A DNA stretch of 64,000 nt. Origin: Thermoflexaceae bacterium. GTDB lineage: Bacteria; Chloroflexota; Dehalococcoidia; Tepidiformales; Tepidiformaceae. The stretch spans positions 1,116,001 to 1,180,000 of the forward strand of contig JABTUD010000001.1 of the NCBI GenBank assembly GCA_015075555.1, in the 5' to 3' direction. Shown in pieces: positions 8,332-17,146 of this stretch. The notes beneath the pieces were generated by a model. It was not told the origin of the DNA. It saw only the letters and a list, made by a program, of their open reading frames with translations, and did not search any database. Every line of letters starts with the position of its first letter. The stretch's first letter is position 1. A program made the position numbers and the translations under genes.

Positions 8332-9777
8332 TCAACCAACCTTCGTCCCTCCCACGGTGATCCCGGACACCAGCACGGTCGGCGTACCCACTCCCACGGG
8401 GACCGACTGGCCGGCCTTGCCGCACATCCAGCGGCCATCGGAGAGGGAGTAATCGCTGCCGACCATCGTCACCTTCGAAAGGACATCGGGGCCGTTGCCG
8501 ATGAGGTTCACATCGCGGATGGGGCGAGTGATGCGGCCTCCTTCGATGAGGTATGCCTCGGTGACGGTGAACACGAAGTCCCCGTTGGAGATGTTCACCT
8601 GGCCGCCGGAGAAGGAGACGCAGTAGATGCCGCGGTCCACCGCCCGGACGATGTCGTCCGGGTGGCTTTCGCCGGCGAGCATGAGGGTGTTGGTCATGCG
8701 CGGCATCACGTAGTGCTTGAAGGACTCGCGGCGGCCAGAGCCGCCCGGGCTAACGCGGAAATGGCGGGAGCTGATCTCATCGTGGAGGTAGGCGCGAAGG
8801 ATCCCGTCCTCGATGAGGACGTTGCGGCCCGCGGGGTTGCCCTCATCGTCGACGTTGATTGAGCCGCGCGAGCCGGGGATGGAGCCGTCGTCGATGACGG
8901 TGACCAGCTCGCTGGCGACCGGCTGGCCGATGCGGCCGGAGTAGTTGCTGGTGCCCTTGCGGTTGAAGTCGGCCTCAAGGCCGTGGCCGATCGCTTCGTG
9001 AAGGAGGATGCCGCTGTCGCCGGCGGCGAGGACCACGGGAAGAGTCCCGGCCGGGGCCTCGCCGGCGTCGAGCTGGAGAAGCGCCTTGCGAGCGGCGTCG
9101 CGCGCTGTCTCTTCCGGGGGGACGGCATCAAAATACTCGATGCCAAGGCGGCCGCCGCCCCCCGTCCGGGCGGTACGGCGTTCGCCGTCGCGCTCGGCGA
9201 GGACGCCGACATTGAGGCGGATCAGCGGCTGCACGTCGCCGGTGAGGCGACCATCGCTGCGGGCGATGGCGATGTAGCGCAGCTCATCGGCGATGCTGGC
9301 ATCGACGCGGCTGACGGAAGGATCGAGGGCGCGCGCGGCGCGGTCGGCCCGTTCGAGCAGGGCGACCTTTTCCGCCGCGGGGCGGGAAGCGAGCGGGTCT
9401 CCGGCCGAGTAGGCGCTCCGGGTGATTGAGTGGGGCGTCGCATCGATGGGGCCGGGCCGGGCGGCGCCGGGGCCGATCCGGGCGGCGGTCTCGGCAGCGC
9501 GCAGCATGGCGGCCAGTTCAAGGCTTTCGGTGTAGGCATAGCCGATCGCCTCGCCGCGCACGACGCGGATGCTCACCCCCTGGGAGACGTTGCGCGAGGC
9601 GGACTTCACCTGCTGGTCCTCCCAGGCGATGGCGCCCTGGGTGCTGTGTTCGAAGAAGATCTCGGCGAAATCGCCGCCATGGCCCAGGGCCGCTGCGAGC
9701 ACGCGAGACATGACCGCGGAATCGATGTTGTAGCGCTCGGCGAAGAGCTTGATGGCCTCGGCGGCAGGATCGGACAC
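8332..9777 (-). CDS. tldD: zinc metalloprotease TldD
   Basis: A 481-residue catalytic subunit of the TldD/TldE peptidase. HEAIGH at residues 260-265 is the HEXXXH zinc site, and the C-terminal MCGKAGQSVPVGVG block matches the conserved CGKxGQ segment of the family. The start is GTG with GGAG 6 nt upstream. A TACCAT -10 candidate (complement of 9815-9820) would give a leader of about 30 nt. It is the first gene of a minus-strand unit tldD-mntA-hepT-tldE and diverges from an MFS gene. All residues needed for peptidase activity appear intact. Confidence 0.93.
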   Translation of the reverse strand: MSDPAAEAIKLFAERYNIDSAVMSRVLAAALGHGGDFAEIFFEHSTQGAIAWEDQQVKSASRNVSQGVSIRVVRGEAIGYAYTESLELAAMLRAAETAARIGPGAARPGPIDATPHSITRSAYSAGDPLASRPAAEKVALLERADRAARALDPSVSRVDASIADELRYIAIARSDGRLTGDVQPLIRLNVGVLAERDGERRTARTGGGGRLGIEYFDAVPPEETARDAARKALLQLDAGEAPAGTLPVVLAAGDSGILLHEAIGHGLEADFNRKGTSNYSGRIGQPVASELVTVIDDGSIPGSRGSINVDDEGNPAGRNVLIEDGILRAYLHDEISSRHFRVSPGGSGRRESFKHYVMPRMTNTLMLAGESHPDDIVRAVDRGIYCVSFSGGQVNISNGDFVFTVTEAYLIEGGRITRPIRDVNLIGNGPDVLSKVTMVGSDYSLSDGRWMCGKAGQSVPVGVGTPTVLVSGITVGGTKVG

Positions 9778-9912
9778 GCAATGCTCCGCGCGGAAGGCCG
9801 CGCCGTTAGCACCTATGGTAGCGAATCCAGCGAGGACAGCTCCGATTGTGGCCCGTTGGGCAGGCCTCCGGTAGGTTCTGGACTGGCAAGCATCTGCTTC
9901 CCGGGGACACTC

Positions 9913-11139
9913 TTGGCGTCACGAGGCCTGACTGCGCCCGGCGGAGCGCTGGCAGCGCTCAATCACCGTGATTTTCGTGTGCTGCTCTTCAGCACGATGG
10001 CCCTTCAGATCGGTTCGTGGGTGCAAACGATCGGACAGGGGTGGCTCGTGCTGCACGACCTGGGAGGGTCGGCCACGGAGCTGGGGGCGGTTGCCCTCAT
10101 CAGGGGCGCATCGCTGGTCCTGCTCTCACCGGTAGGGGGGTACCTGGCGGGAAGGCTGGAGCGGCGCCGGCAGCTGGTGGCCTACACTTCGGTGAGTGCG
10201 GCAATCGCAACGCTGCTCGCGGTGCTGGTGGCTACCGACGCCATCGAGATCTGGATGATCTTCGCTACGGCCCTGGTTGCAGGGGCGGTGGACGCCCTGG
10301 CGGGGCCAATCCGGACGATGCTCGTCTACGACAGCGTCGGCGGGGAGGACCTCACCAACGCCGTGGCCCTGAACTCGCTGGGCGGCAACGCCATGCGGGT
10401 CATAGGCCCGGCGATTGGAGGCGCGCTCATTGGCCTTGTTGGCACGCAGGGCACGTTTGTGATGCAGGCCGCATGCCTGGCACTCGCGGCAGTCCTGACC
10501 GTGCGTCTGCGCCCCAGCCCGCCCGAAATGGCGGAGAACATGGGGATCTTCAGGAGCGTGGCCGATGGCCTGGAGTACGTCGTTCGCGATCGGAAGATGC
10601 TGACCATCGTGCTCATGGGGCTGATCCCGAGTGTGCTCGTCTACCCGTACGTGACCTATCTGCCCGTGTTCGCCCGGGACGTGATGCACTCAAACGAGCA
10701 GGGATACGGATACCTGGCAGCGGCGGTGGGCCTTGGCTCGCTGCTGGGGGGAACGATAGTGGCGGCGACTTCGGGACGCGGGCGGCTCGGACCGGGGATG
10801 ATGTGGTCGTGCCTGCTCTACTGCCTGGCCGTGCTCGGCTTCACGTTCATGCGGGACCTCTGGCCAGGCGTGGCAGCGCTGGTCGTGGCGGGCGTGTTTC
10901 ACAGCATCTACTCGGCGCTCAACGCCTCGCTGATGCAGCTGGAGGCGCAACTGGAGTATCGGAGCCGGGTTATGTCACTTCAGACGATGATGTGGGGAGC
11001 TACGCCGTTCGCGGGCCTGATAATGGGATGGATGATAGACGCGTGGGGAGCGCCCGAGGTGGTGGGAGCCTGGCTGGTGGTGGCGGCCCTGCTCACGCTG
11101 ACGTTCGCAATCACCTCGCGCGAGATGCGGAGGGTTTAG
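9913..11139 (+). CDS. MFS transporter (EntS-like drug/siderophore exporter family)
   Basis: A 408-residue major-facilitator protein with about 10-12 hydrophobic segments, of the MFS_3 type that resembles the enterobactin exporter EntS and macrolide exporters. The opening FRVLLFSTMALQIGSWVQTI, the cytoplasmic loop GGYLAGRLERRRQ after helix 2, and the conserved GAVDALAGPIRTMLVYDSV region fit this group. A TTG at 9913 with GGGGA seven bases upstream is chosen; the first in-frame ATG would remove part of helix 1. It diverges from tldD and is followed 11 nt later by an exonuclease gene. Substrate unknown. Confidence 0.83.
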   Translation: MASRGLTAPGGALAALNHRDFRVLLFSTMALQIGSWVQTIGQGWLVLHDLGGSATELGAVALIRGASLVLLSPVGGYLAGRLERRRQLVAYTSVSAAIATLLAVLVATDAIEIWMIFATALVAGAVDALAGPIRTMLVYDSVGGEDLTNAVALNSLGGNAMRVIGPAIGGALIGLVGTQGTFVMQAACLALAAVLTVRLRPSPPEMAENMGIFRSVADGLEYVVRDRKMLTIVLMGLIPSVLVYPYVTYLPVFARDVMHSNEQGYGYLAAAVGLGSLLGGTIVAATSGRGRLGPGMMWSCLLYCLAVLGFTFMRDLWPGVAALVVAGVFHSIYSALNASLMQLEAQLEYRSRVMSLQTMMWGATPFAGLIMGWMIDAWGAPEVVGAWLVVAALLTLTFAITSREMRRV

Positions 11140-11150
11140 GAAGGACGGCG

Positions 11151-11807
11151 ATGGAACGGCTCTTCGATGCTCTGCTGCCGGGGTTCCGGCTCCTCGACGA
11201 GGAGGGGCGCCTGACGGGCGAACCGGCCAGCCGCGACATGCTAATGAGGGTGGAATCGGTCTTTGTGGTGGACCTCGAAATGAGCGGGGCCAACCCGCAG
11301 ATGCACGAGGTGATGGATGTCGCGGGCGTGCGGGCAAGGTTCGAGCCGGGCCTGCCGGAGATGGCCAGCTGGGGAACGAAGGTCCGGCCGCGCCACATTG
11401 GCAATGCCGAGCCCGCGGCGCTGAAGGTGATCGGCTACAGCCCGAAGGCCTGGCGTGAGGCGGTGGACCTGGGCGCGGCCATGGAGGACTTCACCGCCGT
11501 CGGGGCAGGCGCCGTGGTCGCCGGCTGGGGAATCACGCAGGACATCGCTTTCATCGTCGAGTCACTGCGGCGGCTGGCGCGGCCGTGGCCGTTCGCGCCG
11601 CTTGCCTTTGATGTTCAGCCGGTGGCGCGGGCCGTGCTGAAGGCCGGGGAACAGGTGGACCGGTTCAATCTGGGACATGTGGCCGACCGCCTCGGGATCG
11701 GGCGGCTGGGCGAACACGGGGCACTGGCCGACGCTTACGCGACCTACGACGTCCTCATCAAGCTCATCGAGCTGATCGAGAACGGCCAGGGGGGAGGCGG
11801 GAGATGA
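11151..11807 (+). CDS. DEDDh 3'-5' exonuclease family protein
   Basis: A 218-residue RNase-H-fold nuclease resembling DnaQ/oligoribonuclease exonuclease domains. VFVVDLEMSGANP supplies the DxE of ExoI, and HGALADAYATYDVL near the C-terminus the H-x4-D ExoIII motif. DIAFIV in GITQDIAFIVE is the ExoII candidate. The ATG lies 11 nt after the MFS stop with GGAAGG ahead of it, so they are co-transcribed. Whether the substrate is DNA, RNA oligomers or another phosphodiester cannot be told. Confidence 0.77.
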   Translation: MERLFDALLPGFRLLDEEGRLTGEPASRDMLMRVESVFVVDLEMSGANPQMHEVMDVAGVRARFEPGLPEMASWGTKVRPRHIGNAEPAALKVIGYSPKAWREAVDLGAAMEDFTAVGAGAVVAGWGITQDIAFIVESLRRLARPWPFAPLAFDVQPVARAVLKAGEQVDRFNLGHVADRLGIGRLGEHGALADAYATYDVLIKLIELIENGQGGGGR

Positions 11808-11913
11808 TGGCCACCGGGGGAACCCGGGCGCGCGCGCGGTCGTATAGGTTGATGGCGCCAATGAGCGCGCCGATACTGGTGGCGGCCTTCGGATTGTTCA
11901 CTTGACTGCGCAA

Positions 11914-12921
11914 ATGCAACGCTTCTGCCCGCTCTGCGACCGCGCATTCGTCGAGGGCGAAGCCGTGCTTCGTTGCAGCGGGTGCGAAGTCATGCACCAC
12001 CCGGGCTGCTGGGTGAAGCACGGCGGATGTGCCACCCAGCGTGAGCACGAATCGAGCGCGGTGGCGCTGGCCTACGGGGTTGGCGGCGGGCCTCCGGTTT
12101 CGAACCCGCACCCGGGCGAGGGGACGCGCGTGCGGATTCCCCGGCCGGGACCGCTGCCGCCGGACGAGGAAAGCGGAGCGGAGGAGCCCGGCGATTGCAC
12201 ACCGGTTCCGCTCATCCAGCGCGGCGGGCGTGAGCAGCGTGAGCCCTCCCTGAACGAGCCGCACCATCCGTCCGCTGCGTCACTTACGCAGGGAATGATC
12301 GTGGATGAGGCGGCCGTACGGCGGCCACGTGCGCCCTATAACCCCGAGCCTGCTCCGCCCGCCGGCGAGCAGAGGCGATCGAGGCGCCGCGCCCCGGACG
12401 GCCATCACCCGCAGAAGCCGCTCCCGAGCGTGTACAGGCACCACCAGGTCCTGCGCTACTGGTACATCCCGGTGGCTGTGGGTCTTGCGGTTGTCCTTGC
12501 GCTGGGGGTGATCTGGCTCGCTGAACAGCTCACCGGAGGAGACGGTGGCGAGGAGGCAAGCCCTGCTGCGAAGAACACCCCGGGCGCCTCACCAGCGGGA
12601 GACGCGACCTCACCGGCCACACCGGCAGGCAAGTCGACCCCGGCGGGTGAGAACACTGCCCGCCCCACACCGACGCTCACGGGCGGGACATCGACGAAGT
12701 TCAGGGCTGGTGACACAGCCGTGGTGGTGGGAACGGGAGACTGCCTGAACGTGCGCGTGAAGGCGGGACTGAACAATGACGCTATTGTCTGCCTGGCCGA
12801 TGGCGAACAGGTGACCGTGACCGGTGGTCCAGAGGGGAAGGATGGGCTCCAGTGGTGGAAGGTCAATACCAAGAGCGGTGAAGGATGGGCAGCAGAAGAC
12901 TACCTCGCAAAGAAGCCGTAA
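11914..12921 (+). CDS. membrane protein with N-terminal RING-like zinc domain and C-terminal SH3b domain
   Basis: A 335-residue single-pass protein. Residues 5-39 hold C5-x2-C8, C21-x2-C24, H28/H29, C32 and C39, a cross-brace zinc pattern like prokaryotic RING fingers. A long polar, proline-rich segment leads to one transmembrane helix (about 181-203, WYIPVAVGLAVVLALGVIWL), then a Thr/Pro/Ala-rich linker and a bacterial SH3 domain (about 262-333, ending GEGWAAEDYLAKKP). The zinc domain is predicted cytoplasmic and the SH3b domain outside, where such domains bind cell-wall or peptide ligands. Start ATG 11914 or TTG 11902; neither has a good ribosome site. No known function. Confidence 0.72.
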   Translation: MQRFCPLCDRAFVEGEAVLRCSGCEVMHHPGCWVKHGGCATQREHESSAVALAYGVGGGPPVSNPHPGEGTRVRIPRPGPLPPDEESGAEEPGDCTPVPLIQRGGREQREPSLNEPHHPSAASLTQGMIVDEAAVRRPRAPYNPEPAPPAGEQRRSRRRAPDGHHPQKPLPSVYRHHQVLRYWYIPVAVGLAVVLALGVIWLAEQLTGGDGGEEASPAAKNTPGASPAGDATSPATPAGKSTPAGENTARPTPTLTGGTSTKFRAGDTAVVVGTGDCLNVRVKAGLNNDAIVCLADGEQVTVTGGPEGKDGLQWWKVNTKSGEGWAAEDYLAKKP

Positions 12922-14114
12922 CGGCAGCAATGGGGCTGTTGCTGGCCGTCACGGCAGCGGCGTGCGGCTCCGATGGTGATGGCGCCATGGCATCTCCGGC
13001 GCACACGCCTGCAGGTGCGGACGTGACGGCGACGGCGACCGCAACGGCCACGCCCGAGCCGTTCGGAGACCCGCCTCGCGACGCACAGGATGCGGCTGCC
13101 CGCCTTGCGACGGCCCTGGGGCGGGCGGCAGGGCCATGCGCTGACGCGGCCGCGATGCACCTCGCCTGGGGCGCGGCCTGCGCTTCCGGCGATGTGGATG
13201 GAGACGGGACGCCTGATGTGGCAGTGCTTGTGCCGCTTCCAGCCAGCACGGGGCAGTCTCCGCACCCGGGGGTGGTCTTCGTCCAGCGGTCGGTGAGCCC
13301 GGGACTTCAGCGATTCCCGCAATCGGGCGAGGCCGATGCCTCAATCGTGGGGCGAAGCATCTTCACCCTGGCAGAACGCTCGGGCGACGGAACGGCGGAG
13401 GTGGTCCTGCTGGCGAACCTGTGCGGGGCATCGACCTGTTCGAGCCGCGTCTATGTGCAGTCGTGGGATGGGAGCGCGTGGCGTGACATCGGCCCCGGAG
13501 AAGGGATGAGCGGGCTCGAACGCGTTGTTTTCGAGGGAAGCGGGACGGGCGGACGGCTGGTGATGCACGGCGGGATCATCGCCTCGCCGGGCGCGGGACC
13601 GCAGCGCGCTTCAACAACGGCGTACACGTTCGATGGCGTTCGGTGGGGGAAGAAGACGGTTATCCCGGATAGGCCCGTCTACCTCTTCCATGCGATCCGG
13701 GACGCGGATGCCCTGTTCGCCGAGGGGAAGTTCGAGGAGGCGACGAAGGCATATGCCGCCGCGATCGAGTCCCGGGACCTTCGCGACTGGCGTGCCGAGA
13801 CGGGCCTGCCGGGGGGAAGGGATGAACTGGTTGCCTATGCGCTCTTCCGGATTGCGGTGGCAACGGCGGCGCGCGGCCAGGACCCCACCCGGGAGCTTGA
13901 CGCCGTGATCCGCGACGGGAAGTCGGAGCTGTTCGTGAATGCCGCCATTGCCTTCCGGAAGGGGCTGCAGGACCAGCTCAGCGTGAATGCCGGCTGTCTT
14001 GAGGTGACGCTGTATCTTGGCACCCCGGGGATCCCGGAGATGATCGAGCGGGTGTTCGACTACGGCTTCGCGAACCACCCGCTGAAGGGGTATCGCGACA
14101 TCTGCCCGCTCTAG
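12885..14114 (+). CDS. lipoprotein with FG-GAP/EF-hand-like and TPR-like segments
   Basis: A 409-residue predicted lipoprotein: a basic start (RRLPRK), a hydrophobic core and AVTAAAC as lipobox, followed by a Thr/Ala-rich linker. GDVDGDGTPDVAVLV (about residue 104) is an FG-GAP/EF-hand-like calcium loop, the region to about 230 looks beta-rich, and a TPR-like helix pair begins near residue 265 (DADALFAEGKFEEATKAYA). The start at 12885 lies inside the upstream membrane-protein gene (37-bp overlap); ATG 12930 would remove the basic n-region and is less likely. The overlap suggests co-production with the SH3b protein. Function unknown. Confidence 0.75.
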   Translation: MGSRRLPRKEAVTAAMGLLLAVTAAACGSDGDGAMASPAHTPAGADVTATATATATPEPFGDPPRDAQDAAARLATALGRAAGPCADAAAMHLAWGAACASGDVDGDGTPDVAVLVPLPASTGQSPHPGVVFVQRSVSPGLQRFPQSGEADASIVGRSIFTLAERSGDGTAEVVLLANLCGASTCSSRVYVQSWDGSAWRDIGPGEGMSGLERVVFEGSGTGGRLVMHGGIIASPGAGPQRASTTAYTFDGVRWGKKTVIPDRPVYLFHAIRDADALFAEGKFEEATKAYAAAIESRDLRDWRAETGLPGGRDELVAYALFRIAVATAARGQDPTRELDAVIRDGKSELFVNAAIAFRKGLQDQLSVNAGCLEVTLYLGTPGIPEMIERVFDYGFANHPLKGYRDICPL

Positions 14115-14134
14115 GGGGGACGCCAGGAAAGCGG

Positions 14135-14152
14135 GCGCCTGCGCTCAGGCGC
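14135..14152. terminator. hairpin between convergent lipoprotein and ribH genes
   Basis: GCGCCTG, a 4-nt CGCT loop and CAGGCGC form a perfect 7-bp stem that spans the ribH stop codon. There is no T-run on either strand, so it may be a weak bidirectional terminator or only a structured stop region. Confidence 0.35.
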
Positions 14153-14618
14153 GCGGGGAAAGCAGGCGGCGTAGGTTCGCCATCTCGATGGCGGCAAGAG
14201 CTGCTTCCTCGCCCTTATTACCGTCCTTGCCGCCGGCCCGGGAGAGCGCCTGCTCGACAGTCTCGACCGTCAACACGCCGAAGATGACTGGCACGCCGGT
14301 ATCGAGCGCCACCCGGGCGATACCTTCGGCGGCGCCGCCGGCAACGTATTCGAAGTGCGCCGTTTCGCCGCGGATGACCGCGCCCAGGCAGACGACGGCA
14401 TCGAAGCGGCCGCTTTCGGCCGCCCAGCGAGATGCGGTGGGCACTTCGAACGCGCCGGGCACGTGGGCAACGGTGATATCTTCGTCAGCGAGCCCGCGCT
14501 GCAGGAGCGCGGCAACCGCACCGGAAAGCAGCTTCCCCGTGACGAAGGAATTCCAGCGGGAGACAACCACGCAGACGCGCAAGCCGGCGCCTTCGGACGA
14601 GCCGCAGAGCTCGGGCAC
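14145..14618 (-). CDS. ribH: 6,7-dimethyl-8-ribityllumazine synthase
   Basis: A 157-residue lumazine synthase, which condenses the ribulose-5-phosphate-derived butanone phosphate with the ribityl-pyrimidine. SRWNSFVTGKLLSGA, HVPGAFEVP and CLGAVIRGETAHFEYVAG are the substrate-binding blocks; the His of TAHFEYV is the catalytic residue. GTG start with GGAGGT about 10 nt upstream, inside the end of ribBA. Third and last gene of ribE-ribBA-ribH. Confidence 0.96.
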   Translation of the reverse strand: MPELCGSSEGAGLRVCVVVSRWNSFVTGKLLSGAVAALLQRGLADEDITVAHVPGAFEVPTASRWAAESGRFDAVVCLGAVIRGETAHFEYVAGGAAEGIARVALDTGVPVIFGVLTVETVEQALSRAGGKDGNKGEEAALAAIEMANLRRLLSPRA

Positions 14619-14621
14619 GGC

Positions 14622-15860
14622 CTACTGACCTCCAGCGCCGAGCGACTCCAGGCCATCGAGAAGATGGCCCATGCGGCGGCGCTTGGTTTCGAGGTAGCGG
14701 ATGTTGAAGGGGTTGGGCTGGGTCTCAATGGGCACGCGCTCGACCACCTCGAGTCCATAGCCTTCGAGCCCGGCGCGTTTTGCGGGGTTGTTGGTGAGGA
14801 GCCGCATCTTGCGGACACCCAGGTCGACCAGGATCTGCATGCCGATGCCGTAGTCGCGCCGGTCGGGCGGGAAACCGAGGGCGAGGTTGGCCTCGACGGT
14901 ATCAAGCCCCTTGTCCTGGAGTTCGTAGGCGCGAAGCTTGTTGTGCAGGCCGATGCCGCGTCCCTCCTGGCGCATGTAGAGGAACACCCCGCCTTCCTCG
15001 GCGATCATGCGGAGAGCGCGGTCCTTCTGTTCGCCGCAGTCGCAGCGGAGGGAATCGAAGACGTCGCCGGTCACGCACTGGTCGTGGACACGGACGAGGG
15101 TCGGCTGTTCCGGGTCGATCGGCCCCTTCACAACGGCGACGTGCTCGTCGGGGTCGTGCTCGGCGCGATAGGCGATGATGGTCATTTCGCCCATGGGCGT
15201 GGGCAGGCGCGTTTCCGCGACACGATGGACGAGCCGCTCGGTGCGTAGCCTGTGCTTGATCAGTTCGTTGGTGGTGAGGATGCGGAGCCCGTGGCGGCGG
15301 GCGAAGCGCCGGAGGTCGGGCATGCGGGCCATTTCGCCGTCAGCTTTCATGATTTCGCAGATGACAGCAGCGGGATAAAGGTCGGCGAGCTTGCAGAGGT
15401 CGACGCTTGCCTCGGTCTGCCCGGCGCGGACGAGGACACCCCCGGCGCGGGCCCGCAGCGGGAACATGTGGCCGGGACGGACGAGGTCCTCGGACGTCGT
15501 CTCGGGGTCGATGAGCACCTGCACCGTGCGAGCCCGGTCGGGGGCGCTGATGCCTGTGGAGACGCCCAGGCGCGCTTCGACAGAGACCGTGAAGGGGGTG
15601 CCAAAGTGGGAGTCGTTCTCCTTCACCATCATGGGGAGCCTGAGCTGTTCGACCCGCTCCTCGGTGAGAGAGACGCAGATGAGCCCCCGGCCGTACTTCG
15701 CCATGAAGTTGATGGACTCGGGGGTCACGAACTGGGCGGGAATGGCGAGGTCGCCTTCGTTCTCGCGGCCTTCGTCGTCGGTGATGATGATGCAGTGCCC
15801 GCGCCGGAACTCCTCGATAGCCTCGGCCACGGTCGCCATGACATTGTCGCGGGTGGTCAT
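14622..15860 (-). CDS. ribBA: bifunctional DHBP synthase / GTP cyclohydrolase II
   Basis: A 412-residue two-domain enzyme. Residues 1-200 are DHBP synthase, making the 4-carbon riboflavin precursor from ribulose 5-phosphate, with [10 protein letters not shown] as the acidic active-site loop. Residues about 205-412 are GTP cyclohydrolase II, opening [18 protein letters not shown] holds the zinc cysteines and RQEGRGIGL the catalytic region. The ATG overlaps the ribE stop as ATGA, fixing the start at 15860 rather than the internal ATG at 15839. Both activities look intact. Confidence 0.96.
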   Translation of the reverse strand: MTTRDNVMATVAEAIEEFRRGHCIIITDDEGRENEGDLAIPAQFVTPESINFMAKYGRGLICVSLTEERVEQLRLPMMVKENDSHFGTPFTVSVEARLGVSTGISAPDRARTVQVLIDPETTSEDLVRPGHMFPLRARAGGVLVRAGQTEASVDLCKLADLYPAAVICEIMKADGEMARMPDLRRFARRHGLRILTTNELIKHRLRTERLVHRVAETRLPTPMGEMTIIAYRAEHDPDEHVAVVKGPIDPEQPTLVRVHDQCVTGDVFDSLRCDCGEQKDRALRMIAEEGGVFLYMRQEGRGIGLHNKLRAYELQDKGLDTVEANLALGFPPDRRDYGIGMQILVDLGVRKMRLLTNNPAKRAGLEGYGLEVVERVPIETQPNPFNIRYLETKRRRMGHLLDGLESLGAGGQ

Positions 15861-16453
15861 GACTTCGCCTCCCCACGTTCGCCGGTGACGAATTGCTCAA
15901 CGTAGCGAGCGATGATGTCTGTTTCCAGGTTGATGCGGTCGCCGGGCCTGCGGTTCACGAGGTTGGTGTGCTCCTGGGTGTACTGGACAAGCGAGACGGA
16001 GAAGCTCTCGGCGTCCTTTGCGATGATCGTGAGGCTGATCCCGTCGATGCAGACGGGGCCTTTCACCACCATGTAGCGGAGGAGGGCGGGCGGCGCCAGG
16101 AAGCGGGCGATGATCGCGTCGCTCTCGGGGGTGAGGGAGTGCAGCGTGCCCACGCCTTCGACCACTCCCCGGACGATGTGGCCGCTGAGCCTGTCGGAAG
16201 GACGCACGCTGCGTTCGAGATTGACGAGGTCGCCGGGACGCAGGTCTCCCAGGTTGGAACGGCGGTAGGTTTCTGGCATGAGGTTGGCGAAGAACGTGTC
16301 GCCGTCGATGCTGGCGACTGTGAGGTCCACGCCGTTGATGGCGATTGAGTCGCCGAGCCTGGAATCGGCGAGGACAAGGGGGGCGCGGATGCGGAGCGTC
16401 CCTTCACCGGCCTCCACAACTTCGCCGACCTCTTCGATGATGCCGGTGAACAC
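15857..16453 (-). CDS. ribE: riboflavin synthase, alpha chain
   Basis: A 198-residue lumazine dismutase that yields riboflavin. The start [12 protein letters not shown] and two tandem lumazine-binding barrels (about 1-95 and 96-190), each with a [11 protein letters not shown] or CIDGISLTI segment, are diagnostic. GTG start preceded by GGGGAGGT (complement of 16462-16469), the likely target of riboswitch control. First gene after the FMN riboswitch; no ribD is present in the operon, so the deaminase/reductase must be encoded elsewhere. Confidence 0.96.
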   Translation of the reverse strand: MFTGIIEEVGEVVEAGEGTLRIRAPLVLADSRLGDSIAINGVDLTVASIDGDTFFANLMPETYRRSNLGDLRPGDLVNLERSVRPSDRLSGHIVRGVVEGVGTLHSLTPESDAIIARFLAPPALLRYMVVKGPVCIDGISLTIIAKDAESFSVSLVQYTQEHTNLVNRRPGDRINLETDIIARYVEQFVTGERGEAKS

Positions 16454-16667
16454 GCTAGCGCACCTCCCCAGTGGCGGTGGAGGGAAACGCGGTGCGAAAC
16501 CCGGTGGCTGGCGGTTGGCGCCGGGGCCGATATCCGGCGGAGGGGACGCTGGTTCGTCCTGCTGGCTTCATGTTCGCTTCCTTAACTCGTGTGTATTGAC
16601 GAGCCGGGAGCGGAAGGAGGGCGCACGAATGCGCGGCTGCGCCGCCTGGTCGACAGGCGGTTTCGCT
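16454..16667 (-). other. leader between FMN aptamer and ribE (expression platform)
   Basis: About 210 nt without a gene. On the minus strand a strong stem (CCGCCTG-GTCGA-CAGGCGG at 16642-16660) and a GCGCA/TGCGC stem follow the aptamer, but no T-run is seen, so control of translation start or Rho access is more likely than an intrinsic terminator. Confidence 0.5.
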
Positions 16668-16782
16668 GTGTCCTCTCCCATCCGGACTGTAACCGTCGGC
16701 CCCGGAATTCCACCGGGTCAGTCCGCCGAAGCGGAGTCGCGGGCTCTTACCGCCGGTGAGGAGTTGCACCTCGCCCCGAGAA
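16668..16782 (-). ncRNA. FMN riboswitch (RFN element)
   Basis: Read on the minus strand the segment has the conserved RFN blocks in order: GGGGCGAGGTGCAACTCC, ACCGGCGGTAAGAGCCCGCGA, GTGGAATTCCGGGGCCGACGG and TTACAGTCCGGATGGGAGAG. These form the six-stem FMN-binding aptamer that switches off riboflavin genes when FMN is abundant. It lies about 215 nt before ribE in the right orientation. Confidence 0.96.
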
Positions 16783-16793
16783 CATCTGCCTTA

Positions 16794-16822
16794 TGCTTAG
16801 CGGAGGGCTAAAGAAGTGTCAA
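16794..16822 (-). promoter_or_regulatory. promoter of the riboflavin operon
   Basis: TTGACA on the minus strand (complement of 16817-16822) is a perfect -35 box. A weak AAGCAT-like -10 lies about 18 nt downstream, just ahead of the FMN aptamer. One of few consensus -35 boxes seen in this window. Confidence 0.5.
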
Positions 16823-16912
16823 GTGGGGGATAGTGTGGAAAGGCGCACTGCGAGCCGGGAGCCAGTGGCAGGGGTACGGGAATGGCGCGCTTCCAATGCG
16901 TCGGCTCGGGGA

Positions 16913-16989
16913 TGGTGGGCGATACTGGATTCGAACCAGTGACCTCTGCGATGTCAACGCAGCGCTCTAACCAACTGAGCTAACCGCCC
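16913..16989 (-). tRNA. tRNA-Val (GAC)
   Basis: A complete 77-nt cloverleaf on the minus strand. The acceptor stem GGGCGGT pairs with ATCGCCC (one G-U), D stem GCTC/GAGC, anticodon stem CTGCG/CGCAG with loop TTGACAT giving anticodon GAC, and T arm ACTGG-TTCGAAT-CCAGT. Discriminator A and CCA are encoded (16913-16916). Valyl-tRNA synthetase is encoded at 56150. Confidence 0.97.
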
Positions 16990-17100
16990 CCGGACGAGAA
17001 TTCAGGATAGCGGCTCGGGCGGGTTCTCGCCACCGGTTGTACTGGTTCAAGACGTCCTTTGCCGTCACGCGGGCGGCCGGAGGGGCGATCGCAATCGGTC

Positions 17101-17137
17101 GCAGGGAGGGCGGACGCCTGGCATCAGCCCTCCCTGC
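17101..17137 (-). terminator. hairpin downstream of the ARPP-1-like gene
   Basis: A perfect 11-bp inverted repeat, GCAGGGAGGGC and GCCCTCCCTGC around a 15-nt loop, begins 9 nt after the stop codon of the 17147-18157 gene. No T-tract follows, so it may act as a Rho-assisted or 3'-end-stabilising hairpin. Confidence 0.5.
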
Positions 17138-17146
17138 CGCAGGTTC

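Noticed and set aside
9430-9912. 160-codon N-terminal extension of the MFS frame
   Set aside because: It runs antisense through tldD and has no MFS character; the TTG at 9913 with GGGGA fits the family start.
17101-17137. Hairpin as tRNA or IS inverted repeat
   Set aside because: It has no second copy nearby and no transposase; its position just after a stop codon fits a 3'-end hairpin.
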